Shown: one piece after another, positions 52,841-60,723 of the stretch
How positions within the stretch are numbered: position 1 is the first letter of the stretch
Layout: every line of letters begins with the position of its first letter
Assembly: GCA_024707255.1 (NCBI GenBank)
Contig: JANQAC010000002.1
Span: 552,001 to 616,000 of the forward strand
Length of the DNA: 64,000 nt
Source of the DNA: Asticcacaulis sp.
GTDB lineage: Bacteria; Pseudomonadota; Alphaproteobacteria; Caulobacterales; Caulobacteraceae
Direction: 5' to 3'
The notes under the pieces: model-generated
Told to the model about the DNA's origin: nothing
What the model saw: the letters and a program-made list of their open reading frames with translations, nothing else
The model's database searches: none
Made by a program: the position numbers and the translations under genes

Positions 52841-53092
52841 ATGTCATGGTTCTGCGAAACGCAGTTGAGAGATTTGCCGGCCGGCTGCCGGCTCATGATC
52901 ACCTGTGAGAAATGCGGTGGCCAGCGCGAGGAATCGGTGCGGCAACTGGTCAATGAGGCGCGGGTGGGGGCCATGTATCTCGATATTATCGAATGGGCCT
53001 TCAGTTGCGCTGATTTTCACTGTGGCGGCAGCGTGTCATTCGGCATTTTCAGCCCGGTGCAGACCGCAGTCACCGCTCGGCGTTGCGCCTAG
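52841..53092 (+). CDS. Small zinc-ribbon-like protein, possible SOS gene
   Basis: This 83-residue protein (ATG 52841, GGAG 8 bases upstream; ATG 52835 is too close to it) has a CxxC pair in MITCEKCGGQREE and two further Cys in FSCADFHCGGSV, enough for one zinc site. It also contains ESVRQLVNEARVGAMYL, a possible helix. No family was recognised with certainty. It is monocistronic and converges on the rhodanese gene with a 4-base overlap. The promoter carries an exact SOS box. Confidence 0.65.
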   Translation: MSWFCETQLRDLPAGCRLMITCEKCGGQREESVRQLVNEARVGAMYLDIIEWAFSCADFHCGGSVSFGIFSPVQTAVTARRCA

Positions 53093-53409
53093 TGTTCGAT
53101 AGGCAATCCGGCCATTGCCCAGGCGCGGAGCCCGCCAGCGAGGTGGTCATGGATATCAATGCCCGCCGCCTGGCATTGCAGCGCCGCGGTTACCGAGCGG
53201 ACCCCGCCGGCGCAGGACAGCACCACATATTTCCCTTCCGCCGCGGGCAGGGCGGACGGATCGAGCGTCGACAGCGGATAGTTGACGGCCCCGGTGATGC
53301 GGGCATCGGCGAACTCATGCGGTTCGCGCACATCGACCAGCAGGATTTCATCGGCGTCAAGGGCAGCGCTGACCTCTTCGGGCGTCATATTGCGGATCGG
53401 TGTGGGCAT
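53089..53409 (-). CDS. Rhodanese-domain protein
   Basis: This 106-residue protein is a single rhodanese domain: LLVDVREPHEFADARITGAV, then the active-site loop LSCAGGVRS (Cys66) and HDHLAGGLRAWAMAGLPI. It is a cytoplasmic sulfurtransferase of the GlpE type. The partner is unknown. An ArsR gene lies beyond its start in the other direction, a pairing common in sulfur-stress loci. Confidence 0.9.
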   Translation of the reverse strand: MPTPIRNMTPEEVSAALDADEILLVDVREPHEFADARITGAVNYPLSTLDPSALPAAEGKYVVLSCAGGVRSVTAALQCQAAGIDIHDHLAGGLRAWAMAGLPIEH

Positions 53410-53530
53410 GGCAGGGCCTTTCTTAAGATTCCCGGCGACTTATGGCAGTTTCAGTGCGTTAGCGGAAGATGCCTTGAAGTGCCGGGGAAAGCTGGATACA
53501 TTTAGCCTGCCAGCGAATTATGAGTCACAG

Positions 53531-53857
53531 ATGAAGCCTATGGTAAAAACCTTCGAAGCCCTGGCTTCGGAGCCGAGATTGAAGATACTGGCTTATCTTT
53601 CCAAGGCCACGATGACGGCGGGTGAGATCGCCGAGCGCTTCGACATGGCCAAGCCGTCGCTCTCAAAGCACCTCAGCATCCTTGAAAACGCCGGCCTGAT
53701 TTCCAGCGTTAAGAAGGGCAAGTACATCCATTACAGCATCGTCCAGGACCATATCGTTAATTCGCTGGATGGTTACCTTCAGGAGGTCTGCCCGACGCGT
53801 AAGCCCCTGCGCGAGGAAAGTGCCGCCAAGGCGAAGGGCGGGGCGGAAGACATCTAA
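53531..53857 (+). CDS. ArsR-family transcriptional regulator
   Basis: This 108-residue winged-helix protein has EALASEPRLKILAYLSKATM, MTAGEIAERFDMAKPSLSKH and GLISSVKKGKYIHYSIV. It lacks the CxC metal motif of ArsR/SmtB, so it is more like SdpR-type autorepressors. ATG 53531 is used; ATG 53540 is possible. A very long upstream frame runs through the rhodanese gene on the other strand and is rejected. It probably regulates itself and perhaps the divergent rhodanese gene. Confidence 0.82.
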   Translation: MKPMVKTFEALASEPRLKILAYLSKATMTAGEIAERFDMAKPSLSKHLSILENAGLISSVKKGKYIHYSIVQDHIVNSLDGYLQEVCPTRKPLREESAAKAKGGAEDI

Positions 53858-53919
53858 TTCAGGTTCGACATCAGTGTCACGATACAGGTTAGAAACAGAC
53901 CGATCGAGACGGCCGGCAA

Positions 53920-54171
53920 TCAATAAGCCCCCTTTCGGTTCCTGAAAATAAAAAGAACCAATGAGAGGCCCTGCGCGATAAGAATTGCAGGAATGCCGGC
54001 CCAATATGATGCCTGATAAAGATGTTCGAGTACATCGCGGTTAGCTTCGGGCCAGCTCTTAAAGCCCAGGTCGAGTGGGGACAAATACCAGACGACAGCT
54101 AAGCACCCGGTCACAACCGATGTGGCTACGAAGTAAAGGGCATAGGCCACGCGCTGATCGGTCTTTGTCAT
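53920..54171 (-). CDS. Small two-helix membrane protein
   Basis: This 83-residue protein has two hydrophobic helices (YALYFVATSVVTGCLAVVWY; IPAILIAQGLSLVLFIF) separated by a polar periplasmic loop (SPLDLGFKSWPEANRDVLEH) and a basic end RNRKGAY. Topology N-in C-in. No family was recognised. Lone gene between ArsR and OmpW. Confidence 0.55.
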   Translation of the reverse strand: MTKTDQRVAYALYFVATSVVTGCLAVVWYLSPLDLGFKSWPEANRDVLEHLYQASYWAGIPAILIAQGLSLVLFIFRNRKGAY

Positions 54172-54242
54172 AACGTCAGGATAACATATTCTGTAGATTT
54201 GTACGCCTGCGACAGCCTGACGCGCGGCAGGATGCGCAGGTT

Positions 54243-54263
54243 ATCCATATAAAAATTATGGAT
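54243..54263. promoter_or_regulatory. Inverted repeat upstream of the OmpW gene
   Basis: ATCCATA-TAAAAAT-TATGGAT is a perfect 7-base inverted repeat 33 bases before the start. It could be an operator; the cognate regulator is not known. Confidence 0.35.
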
Positions 54264-54295
54264 ATATGGACGCCATCACCTCAGCAAGAAGGAAC

Positions 54296-54961
54296 ATGGC
54301 TGTCATGACACGTAATCTCAAACTTATCGCCGCTGTAGGCGCACTTGCCCTGGTCGCCACTGCCGGCGTCACCCACGCGGCCGATTACACACCCAAGCAG
54401 AAAGGCACCTTCATCGTCGCCGCTCGTGTGACTACTGTGGCACCCGATGAAAACGGGGACATTAAAACGGCGGCGGGCATCGCTTCCGGCCTCAGTGTCG
54501 CTGTCAATAACAGCACCGTGCCGACGCTCGGCTTCAGTTATTTCTTCACCGATCATGTGGCGGTCGAAGGCATTCTCGGCACTTCGAAGCACCAGATCAA
54601 GGCCGTGGGGCCGTCGACCGATGTCGAGGTTCATGAAACCTGGGTGCTGCCGCCGGTGGTGACCCTGCAATATCACTTCAATCCGACCGGCAAGGTCAGC
54701 CCCTATGTCGGCGCCGGCGTCAACTATATGGACTGGTATGGCGGCAAGGATCAGAACGGTTTCAAGGTGCGGCTGAAGAGCGGCGCCGGCACGGCGCTCC
54801 AGGCCGGTGTCGATGTGGCGCTGCAAGGGCCGTGGTCGCTCAATCTCGACGTCAAGAAAGTCTTCTACAAGACCGACGCTAAGATCAATGACGGCGCGCT
54901 GGTCTCCAAGGTCAAGCTTGATCCCGTGGTCGCTTCCGTGGGCATTGCCTACCGCTTCTGA
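54296..54961 (+). CDS. OmpW-family outer-membrane protein
   Basis: This 221-residue protein has a signal peptide (NLKLIAAVGALALVATAGVT, cleaved after THA) and an 8-strand barrel: GTFIVAARVTTVAPDENG, STVPTLGFSYFFTDHVAVEG, VTLQYHFNPTGKVSPYVGAG and a final strand ASVGIAYRF. OmpW proteins allow passage of small hydrophobic compounds. ATG 54296 lies very close to GAAGGA; ATG 54305 (MTRNLK) is an equally plausible start. Confidence 0.9.
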   Translation: MAVMTRNLKLIAAVGALALVATAGVTHAADYTPKQKGTFIVAARVTTVAPDENGDIKTAAGIASGLSVAVNNSTVPTLGFSYFFTDHVAVEGILGTSKHQIKAVGPSTDVEVHETWVLPPVVTLQYHFNPTGKVSPYVGAGVNYMDWYGGKDQNGFKVRLKSGAGTALQAGVDVALQGPWSLNLDVKKVFYKTDAKINDGALVSKVKLDPVVASVGIAYRF

Positions 54962-54985
54962 TCCATTTCCTGAGTGTCCCCCGAC

Positions 54986-55022
54986 TGCGGCGGTCCTGTT
55001 CGAGCAGGCCGCCGCTTTTTTA
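54986..55022 (+). terminator. Rho-independent terminator after OmpW
   Basis: GCGGCGG-T-CCTG pairs with CAGG-C-CGCCGC around a TTCGAG loop, followed by TTTTTT. The stem has one mismatch-type bulge. Confidence 0.85.
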
Positions 55023-55056
55023 TGGATAAAGCGAAATTCATCTGACAAAACATCGT

Positions 55057-55070
55057 GGATAGCGCTAACA
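55057..55070. promoter_or_regulatory. XylR-like operator before GH74
   Basis: GGATAGCGCTAACA contains the TAGCGCTA core of LacI-family sites and differs at two positions from TGGTAGCGCTAACA, the reverse of the XylR operator reported in Caulobacter. It lies 33 bases upstream of the GH74 start. Confidence 0.55.
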
Positions 55071-55102
55071 TGATGTCGAACCATAATAATCAGGAGCAGG
55101 AA

Positions 55103-57220
55103 ATGACGGGCAAACGTCTTTGGGCGGCGATTCTGGCAGGCACCTTGATCTCTCTGGGTGGTCTGGCGCGGGCCGAATCCTATGACTGGAAGACCGTCCC
55201 GTTCGAGGGCGGCGGCTTTGTCGATGGCTTTCTCTATCACCCGAAAACGCCCGGCATCCTTTATGCCCGCACTGATGTCGGCGGCATGTATCGCTTCGAC
55301 TATGCGCGTAAAAGCTGGGTTCCCCTGATGGATAGCTTCGGCCGGGACGACTGGGACTGTTTCGGCATTATGACCATGGCGGTCGATCCGAACAACCCGG
55401 ACCGGCTCTATGCCACTTGCGGGCTTTATCTCAGCGACCGTGTGCCGGATGGCGCGGTGGTGCGTTCGGAGGATCGTGGCACGACCTGGCAGGTCACACG
55501 CCTGCCGGGCATCAAGCTCGGCGGCAATGCCATGGGCCGGGGCACCGGCGAACGCCTCGAGGTCGATCCGGCGGATGGCAATACTCTGTGGCTTGGCACC
55601 AATCAGGATGGCCTGTGGGTCAGTCATGATCGCGGCCGGAGCTTTACGCGCTCGGCTTACGTGCAAAAGTCGGTGACGGCGGTGCTGATCAGCGGGCAGA
55701 CGATCTATGCCGGTTCCGGCGAGGTGGGGGAAGGGCTGTTCCGCAGTATAGATGGCGGCAAGACTTTCGCCGCCGTGCCAGGCTCGCCAAAGATGATCCC
55801 GCACCAGATGGCGATGGGGCAGGACGGTACGCTCTATGCCACCTTCAGCGATAATCTCGGCCCGCATGGTGTGACTGATGGCGCGGTCTGGAAGCTGAAA
55901 GGCGATACCTGGACCGACATCACCCCGGCCAAGCCTTCCAAAGAGACGCCCTTCGGCTATTCCGGCCTCGATCTGCAGGGCGGCCTGCTGGTGGTCTCGA
56001 CCTCAGATCGTTACAGCGGCAGCGGTGATGACCTCTATGTCAGCCGCGATGGCGGGACGCACTGGACGCCGGTCGGGCCGCAGGCATCGCACGATGTAAC
56101 GGGGCATCCGTGGCTGATCGATTATATGGGCGGTGACGACAAGGATGCCGTAGCCCGCAAACATATGGGTCACTGGATGGATGCGGTGAAGATCAATCCG
56201 TTCAATCCGAAAGAATTGCTCTACGGCACCGGCTACGGCGTCTGGATGACGGAAAACCTCGATGCACTGGGCGGTGAGAAGAAGATTGAATTCGCCTTTG
56301 AAAACAATAATCTCGAAGAAACGGTTATATTAGGACTTGAGAGCCCGCCCGAAGGACCGAAGGTGCTGGTGGCGGCGGGCGATGTCGCCGGTTCGGCCTT
56401 CCCCGACCTGACTAAGACGCCCTCGCATGGCCTGTTTTCACCGACCAACAAGACCAACCAAAGCGTGGCCTTTGCTGCGCGGAAACCCAATATTATCGTC
56501 CGCAGCGTCGATGCCGAGGACGTGCATGGCTATATCTCGACCGATGGTGCCGAAACCTGGATCGCGCTGAATCCACCGCCGCCCCTGGCCACGACCGACT
56601 GGCATAATCATCGCGCCGGCAAGCTGGTGGTTTCGAGCCAGGGTACGAATCTTGTTTGGGTGCCTGAAAATGAAGGCGCCTGGTATTCGGGCGATCTCGG
56701 CAAAACCTGGGCGCTTTCGTCTGGCTGGCCGAAGGCGGAACGCGGCCAGGAAGCCATTGCCGACCCGGTCAATGACGCAGTGTTTTATGCGTTCGATCGC
56801 CGCACGGGCCGGGTGTTGGTCAGCCGGGATTCAGGCGCATCATTCGCGCCGCTTTACGCGCTTGCGGCAGGTGAGGGGCAGTTGCGCGCCGTGCCTGGCC
56901 GCGAAGGCGATCTGTGGCTGGCGGCGGGTACTGTGCTCAATCATGGAGAGGCGGTGATATCCGGCATCGATGCCGCATGGCAGGTGACTTTTGGCAAGCC
57001 AGCGCCGGGGCATGACTATCCGGCGGTCTTCTTGTGGGGCCAGGTAAAGGGCGAAGAGGGCCTGTGGCGCTCGGATGATACGGGCACCAACTGGACGCGC
57101 ATCAATGACGACGCGCATCGGTTTGGCCGGATGCGCGCCATTGCCGGCGATCCGCGTGAATACGGTACGCTGTACATATCGCCGGACGGACGCGGGACCA
57201 TCGTGGGCCGGATGAAATAA
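55103..57220 (+). CDS. GH74 xyloglucanase-like secreted enzyme
   Basis: This 705-residue protein (ATG 55103, AGGAG 6 bases upstream) has a signal peptide (LWAAILAGTLISLGGLARAE) and two seven-bladed propellers built from repeats such as LYARTDVGGMYRFDYARKSW, VVRSEDRGTTWQVTRLPG and LWLGTNQDGLWVSHDRGRSF. The Asp in ARTDVGGMY and the one in VAAGDVAGSAF occupy the positions of the GH74 catalytic pair. It cuts xyloglucan, the hemicellulose rich in alpha-xylose. The XylR-like site upstream puts it in the xylose regulon of the genes at 57-64 kb. Confidence 0.88.
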   Translation: MTGKRLWAAILAGTLISLGGLARAESYDWKTVPFEGGGFVDGFLYHPKTPGILYARTDVGGMYRFDYARKSWVPLMDSFGRDDWDCFGIMTMAVDPNNPDRLYATCGLYLSDRVPDGAVVRSEDRGTTWQVTRLPGIKLGGNAMGRGTGERLEVDPADGNTLWLGTNQDGLWVSHDRGRSFTRSAYVQKSVTAVLISGQTIYAGSGEVGEGLFRSIDGGKTFAAVPGSPKMIPHQMAMGQDGTLYATFSDNLGPHGVTDGAVWKLKGDTWTDITPAKPSKETPFGYSGLDLQGGLLVVSTSDRYSGSGDDLYVSRDGGTHWTPVGPQASHDVTGHPWLIDYMGGDDKDAVARKHMGHWMDAVKINPFNPKELLYGTGYGVWMTENLDALGGEKKIEFAFENNNLEETVILGLESPPEGPKVLVAAGDVAGSAFPDLTKTPSHGLFSPTNKTNQSVAFAARKPNIIVRSVDAEDVHGYISTDGAETWIALNPPPPLATTDWHNHRAGKLVVSSQGTNLVWVPENEGAWYSGDLGKTWALSSGWPKAERGQEAIADPVNDAVFYAFDRRTGRVLVSRDSGASFAPLYALAAGEGQLRAVPGREGDLWLAAGTVLNHGEAVISGIDAAWQVTFGKPAPGHDYPAVFLWGQVKGEEGLWRSDDTGTNWTRINDDAHRFGRMRAIAGDPREYGTLYISPDGRGTIVGRMK

Positions 57221-57754
57221 TTACGCCATACTCATATTGAGGATGAAGGCGGGGCCGAGATAGATGGTCTGCTTGCCGGTATTGAGGTGGATGGTCATGG
57301 CGGCGGTATTCGGCGCATGGTCCTCGGCGGCGGTAAATTCGAGGGTCTGCATCTGCCAGTCTGTACCCACGCTGATCGCTTTTTCGCCGAAGGAATTATA
57401 AGGCGGCGAACTGACCTGCATCCGCATATTGAGATTGACCGGCGCATTATCTGCCGTTTTCGTGCGCACCCAGACGGCGGCGACGATCTTGTCGCCCTTG
57501 GTGATCTTGCCGGTGATCGGGCTTTCGGCGGCGGCATCCCACGGATTGCCACCGGTGCCGGCGATCTTGATCTCCATGGCCTGACCGCCTTGAACCTTGT
57601 CGTCCTTCACGCGCTTGTTGGTCTGGGCCGCGCCGTAGATGTTCCAGGCGCCCGGTTCGTTGATCAGCTTTTTGGAAATGTCGTCCTGCGCGAAGGCACG
57701 AGAGGCAAAGGCGGTGGCGCAGACAGCACCCATCAGAAGATGGCGACGGTTCAT
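57221..57754 (-). CDS. Secreted carbohydrate-binding-like protein (CBM4/9 or CBM6-type fold)
   Basis: This 177-residue protein has a signal (LLMGAVCATAFASRAFAQD) and one beta-sandwich-like domain: GGQAMEIKIAGTGGNPWDAA, GDKIVAAVWVRTKTADNAPV, LNMRMQVSSPPYNSFGEKAI and TIYLGPAFILNM. The pattern is that of CBM4_9-type modules usually fused to xylanases; here it is free-standing. It is the third gene of the GH10-GH43 transcript. Its ribosome site lies inside a perfect hairpin (57761-57790). Binding to xylan is inferred. Confidence 0.65.
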   Translation of the reverse strand: MNRRHLLMGAVCATAFASRAFAQDDISKKLINEPGAWNIYGAAQTNKRVKDDKVQGGQAMEIKIAGTGGNPWDAAAESPITGKITKGDKIVAAVWVRTKTADNAPVNLNMRMQVSSPPYNSFGEKAISVGTDWQMQTLEFTAAEDHAPNTAAMTIHLNTGKQTIYLGPAFILNMSMA

Positions 57755-57760
57755 AGGTTT

Positions 57761-57790
57761 CTCCCGGATAATATTGTTATTATCCGGGAG
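57761..57790 (-). promoter_or_regulatory. Perfect RNA hairpin covering the ribosome binding site of the 57754 gene
   Basis: On the coding strand CTCCCGGATAATA pairs with TATTATCCGGGAG across a 4-base ACAA loop. The last bases, GGGAG, are the Shine-Dalgarno for the ATG at 57754. The hairpin starts 10 bases after the stop of the GH43 gene. It has no T-run directly after it, so it is a translational or stability element rather than a terminator. Confidence 0.7.
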
Positions 57791-57800
57791 ATTACATCAA

Positions 57801-59489
57801 TTACGGCCTTTTTCCATAGGCATAGGGGCCGATAAGCGTGCCGACAAAGCCGCCAGCCTTGTCTGTTGACAGATTTGTCACATCGACATCCGCGGCTATT
57901 GTCGTGCCCTTGCCGTAGCTGAAGGTGGCACGGCCGGCCTTAATGTCGGCCTTGAGGGTTACCGGCCCTATGGGCGCAGGCTGGGAAGCGATGACCACAC
58001 CTTCCAGTGGATCACTGCGTCCAGAACGGCGCGTGACTTCCAGCACCGTTTTGCCGTTACGCATGGCCAAACCGTAGAAGATATAGAAGTCGTCGTTCTG
58101 GACGGCCAATATGCCGGCGCGGTCGCCTTCCTTAAGCGGTCGGTAATTGACCACGGTGCTGAAGGTGGCGTTCACATGCTTCTGGCGCAGGCCGATAAAG
58201 GCGGGGTGCGACTGCACATCGCCGATGGCCTCCGGCAGGGCGGTCAGGCCGACCGTTTCGTCATTGAAAACGGTCAGGAAGTCGCTCTTCGGCGTGCGGA
58301 TTTGCAGCCAGTCGAGCGGCATGGCGCCGCCATAGCTGTAGCCGAAATGGTGTGAATAGCGGGTATAGTGCGGTTCCTGCACCTGGCCAGGCAGGTTCGG
58401 CAGATCGACCGCCGCCGGAATCGGCACGCCCTTGGGCAGGATGATCGGCCAGGCGATGCCTTGATTATCCTTTTGCCAGCTTACCGGCAGCATGAAGGTT
58501 TCGCGACCGGTATTGTAGAGATTGCCCTCATAGGGCTGGACGGCCAGGAAGATGGCGTGCCAGTCGCCGTTTGGCGTCTGCACCAGGTCGGCGTGACCGG
58601 CGGACGTAATGGGCATGGGCCGCGCCGGATCTAGGTCGCGCTGGGTCAGTATGGGATTGCCGGCATAGGGCACATATGGTCCGCCTACCTTATCGGAACT
58701 CAGGATCACTTCCGAATGATTGACCGAGGTGCCGCCTTCCGCCGCCATCAGATAATAGCGGCCATCCACCTTGTAGATGTGCGGCCCTTCGATCCAGACC
58801 GGTTTTTTTGAGATATCAACGCCGCCGTTGACGACGACATGCTTCTCGCCGACCATCTGCATCCTGGCGGGGTCGAATTGCTGGATCCAGATGGCACGGT
58901 GGCCTTCATAGAGCGGCTGGCCTTCCGGCGCATCGTTCCAGACGATCCATGCCTTGTCGTCATCGTCCCAGAAGATCGACGGATCTATGCCGCCGAAGGG
59001 CAGCCAGACCGGATCAGACCACGGACCGGCGGGGTCTTTCGCTGTGATGACGAAGTTGCCGCCGCAATCGACGCAGGTGTTGATGATGTAGAACAGGCCG
59101 TCATGGTGGCTGATGGCGGGGGCGAACACGCCGCGGGAAGTGGCCAGGCCGGAGAAGTCAAGCATTCCCGGCCGGTCGATGGCATTGCCGATCTGTTTCC
59201 AGTGGACGAGGTCGCGCGATTTCCACACCGGAATGCCGGGATAATAGGCGAAGCTCGAATTGATCAGGTAATAATCATCACCCACGCGGGTGATGCTGGG
59301 ATCGGGATAGAAGCCCGGCAGGATCGGGTTTTCATATTGCGGTCTGGTGAGTTTCGCCAGGCCTGGGGTTTCGCTGTCCAGGCGGATATCGGAAAAGACA
59401 GCCTGGCCGGGTTGCGGCGCCGGTGTTTGCGGCAAGGTAGCGCAGGCGGAAAGAACGAGAAGCGCTACGGCGGGGAGAAGGGCCTTCAT
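57801..59489 (-). CDS. GH43 beta-xylosidase/alpha-L-arabinofuranosidase, lipoprotein
   Basis: This 562-residue enzyme has a lipoprotein signal (LLVLSACATLPQT). The GH43 propeller (about 50-360) shows all three acids: YPDPSI (Asp63), GGIDPSIFWDDD (Asp169) and VWIEGPHIYK (Glu234). A C-terminal beta-sandwich (about 380-560: FGYSYGGAMPLDWLQIRTPK, ATFSTVVNYRPLKEGDRAGI) is typical of the xylosidase branch. It starts 2 bases after the GH10 stop and should act in the periplasm on xylo- or arabinoxylo-oligosaccharides produced by GH10. Confidence 0.9.
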   Translation of the reverse strand: MKALLPAVALLVLSACATLPQTPAPQPGQAVFSDIRLDSETPGLAKLTRPQYENPILPGFYPDPSITRVGDDYYLINSSFAYYPGIPVWKSRDLVHWKQIGNAIDRPGMLDFSGLATSRGVFAPAISHHDGLFYIINTCVDCGGNFVITAKDPAGPWSDPVWLPFGGIDPSIFWDDDDKAWIVWNDAPEGQPLYEGHRAIWIQQFDPARMQMVGEKHVVVNGGVDISKKPVWIEGPHIYKVDGRYYLMAAEGGTSVNHSEVILSSDKVGGPYVPYAGNPILTQRDLDPARPMPITSAGHADLVQTPNGDWHAIFLAVQPYEGNLYNTGRETFMLPVSWQKDNQGIAWPIILPKGVPIPAAVDLPNLPGQVQEPHYTRYSHHFGYSYGGAMPLDWLQIRTPKSDFLTVFNDETVGLTALPEAIGDVQSHPAFIGLRQKHVNATFSTVVNYRPLKEGDRAGILAVQNDDFYIFYGLAMRNGKTVLEVTRRSGRSDPLEGVVIASQPAPIGPVTLKADIKAGRATFSYGKGTTIAADVDVTNLSTDKAGGFVGTLIGPYAYGKRP

Positions 59490-59491
59490 TG

Positions 59492-60599
59492 TTACCGCTC
59501 CGGCGCAGTAAGGAAAGCCGCGGCGATGGCGTCATAAAGCGGCTTGGGCTTGAAATTGGCATCGAACGGTGTCGGACGCAGGGGCAGGCCATCCTTGCGC
59601 GGCGTAAATTCCTGAAGCCAGTTGTACGGGTCCGGCATCCCCCAGAACAGCACATCCTTCGTCTGCTTATAGCTCAGCATCTGGTCGAGATAGATTCGGC
59701 CGACCGTGGCAATGATGGCGTCGCGCTGCTCGATGTCGCCGGTGGGGATGGTCTGGTCGTCGACATCGAATTCGGTGATCAGCAGATCGAGATCAAGCGA
59801 CACGACCTCGTCGAGGAAGTCCTTCCACTGATTGACCTGACCGGCCATCAGATCGAAGCCGTTGCCGATATGGGATTGTACGCCAAGCGCATCGATCGGC
59901 ACATGATTGTCGCGGAACCAGTGCAGCAGCTTGAGCACGCCCTTGCGGTGGTTTTCGTTGCCGGCTTCCCAACTCATGTAGTCGTTATAGACCAGTTGCG
60001 TCTTGGGCAGGTGCTCGCGGGTGGCCTCGAAGGCGATGCGCATCGTGTCCATGCCGAGCACGCGCGAGAAGGCATTGTCACGGACTTCACCGGTTTTGGG
60101 ATCGATGGTCTCGTTGACCACATCCCACGAGGTCAGCCGCTCGCCATAGTGGTTGGCTACGGTGGCGATATAGTCGCGCAGCATCTTTTTCGGCCTCGGC
60201 CTTGCCGGAAAATTTATAATCTATCAGCCATTTAGGGGTGAATTCGTCGCGCGCCCAGAAGAGATTATGGCCGCGCATGGCGATGTGGTTGGTTTCGGCG
60301 AAAGCCAGCAATTCGTCGGCCGGCTTGAAGTTGTAGTCCGTCGGGTTTTTGTTATGCGTGACATACATCTTCAGCTCGTTTTCCGGCACGATGATGTTGC
60401 ATTCGCGGATGACCAGATCGCGGACCTTCGGATCGGCATACATCTTCATGCCGATGGCGGTGCCGAAGCGCAGGCCCTTGGCGGCAGCTAAATCCTTCAG
60501 CGGCGTGATCGCTTCATTGGAGAAGGCGGGCAGGGCAGCGAGAGCGCCCGCGGCAGCGCCGGCAACCATGGCAGCGCGTCTTGTAACATTTTGGCTCAT
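59492..60599 (-). CDS. GH10 endo-beta-1,4-xylanase (frameshifted)
   Basis: ATG 60599 follows AGGGA and opens a leader TRRAAMVAGAAAGALAALP. The GH10 barrel carries ECNIIVPENELKM, RGHNLFWARDEFTPKWL, the acid/base Glu in SWDVVNETIDP (about residue 163) and the nucleophile Glu in LLITEFDVDDQ (about 276). The frame shifts at an A5 run (T5 at 60186-60190): with four A residues the text runs GKAEAEKMLRDYIATVANHY. With correction the protein is 368 residues, normal for GH10. It is the first gene of a GH10-GH43-CBM operon facing GH3. Confidence 0.87.
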
Positions 60600-60624
60600 G
60601 ACATTTTCCCTGTTGAATTTTATT

Positions 60625-60640
60625 CTGTTAGCGCTAACAG
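60625..60640. promoter_or_regulatory. XylR-type LacI-family operator
   Basis: CTGTTAGCGCTAACAG is a perfect 16-base palindrome in the 124-base gap between the divergent GH10 and GH3 genes. It matches 13 of 14 positions of TGTTAGCGCTACCA, the XylR operator of Caulobacter as I recall it. It probably represses both operons without xylose. Confidence 0.8.
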
Positions 60641-60723
60641 TGTCATCGTTCAATTCCGCCGTCAAGCGCGGCAGCGGCCTTCGTAAATGGAAGTGCCGAC
60701 CATAGAAAAACAGGGATGAAGTT

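Noticed and set aside
54281..55867. A 528-codon open frame on the minus strand
   Set aside because: It runs antisense through OmpW, a clear terminator and the GH74 start. It has no family features.
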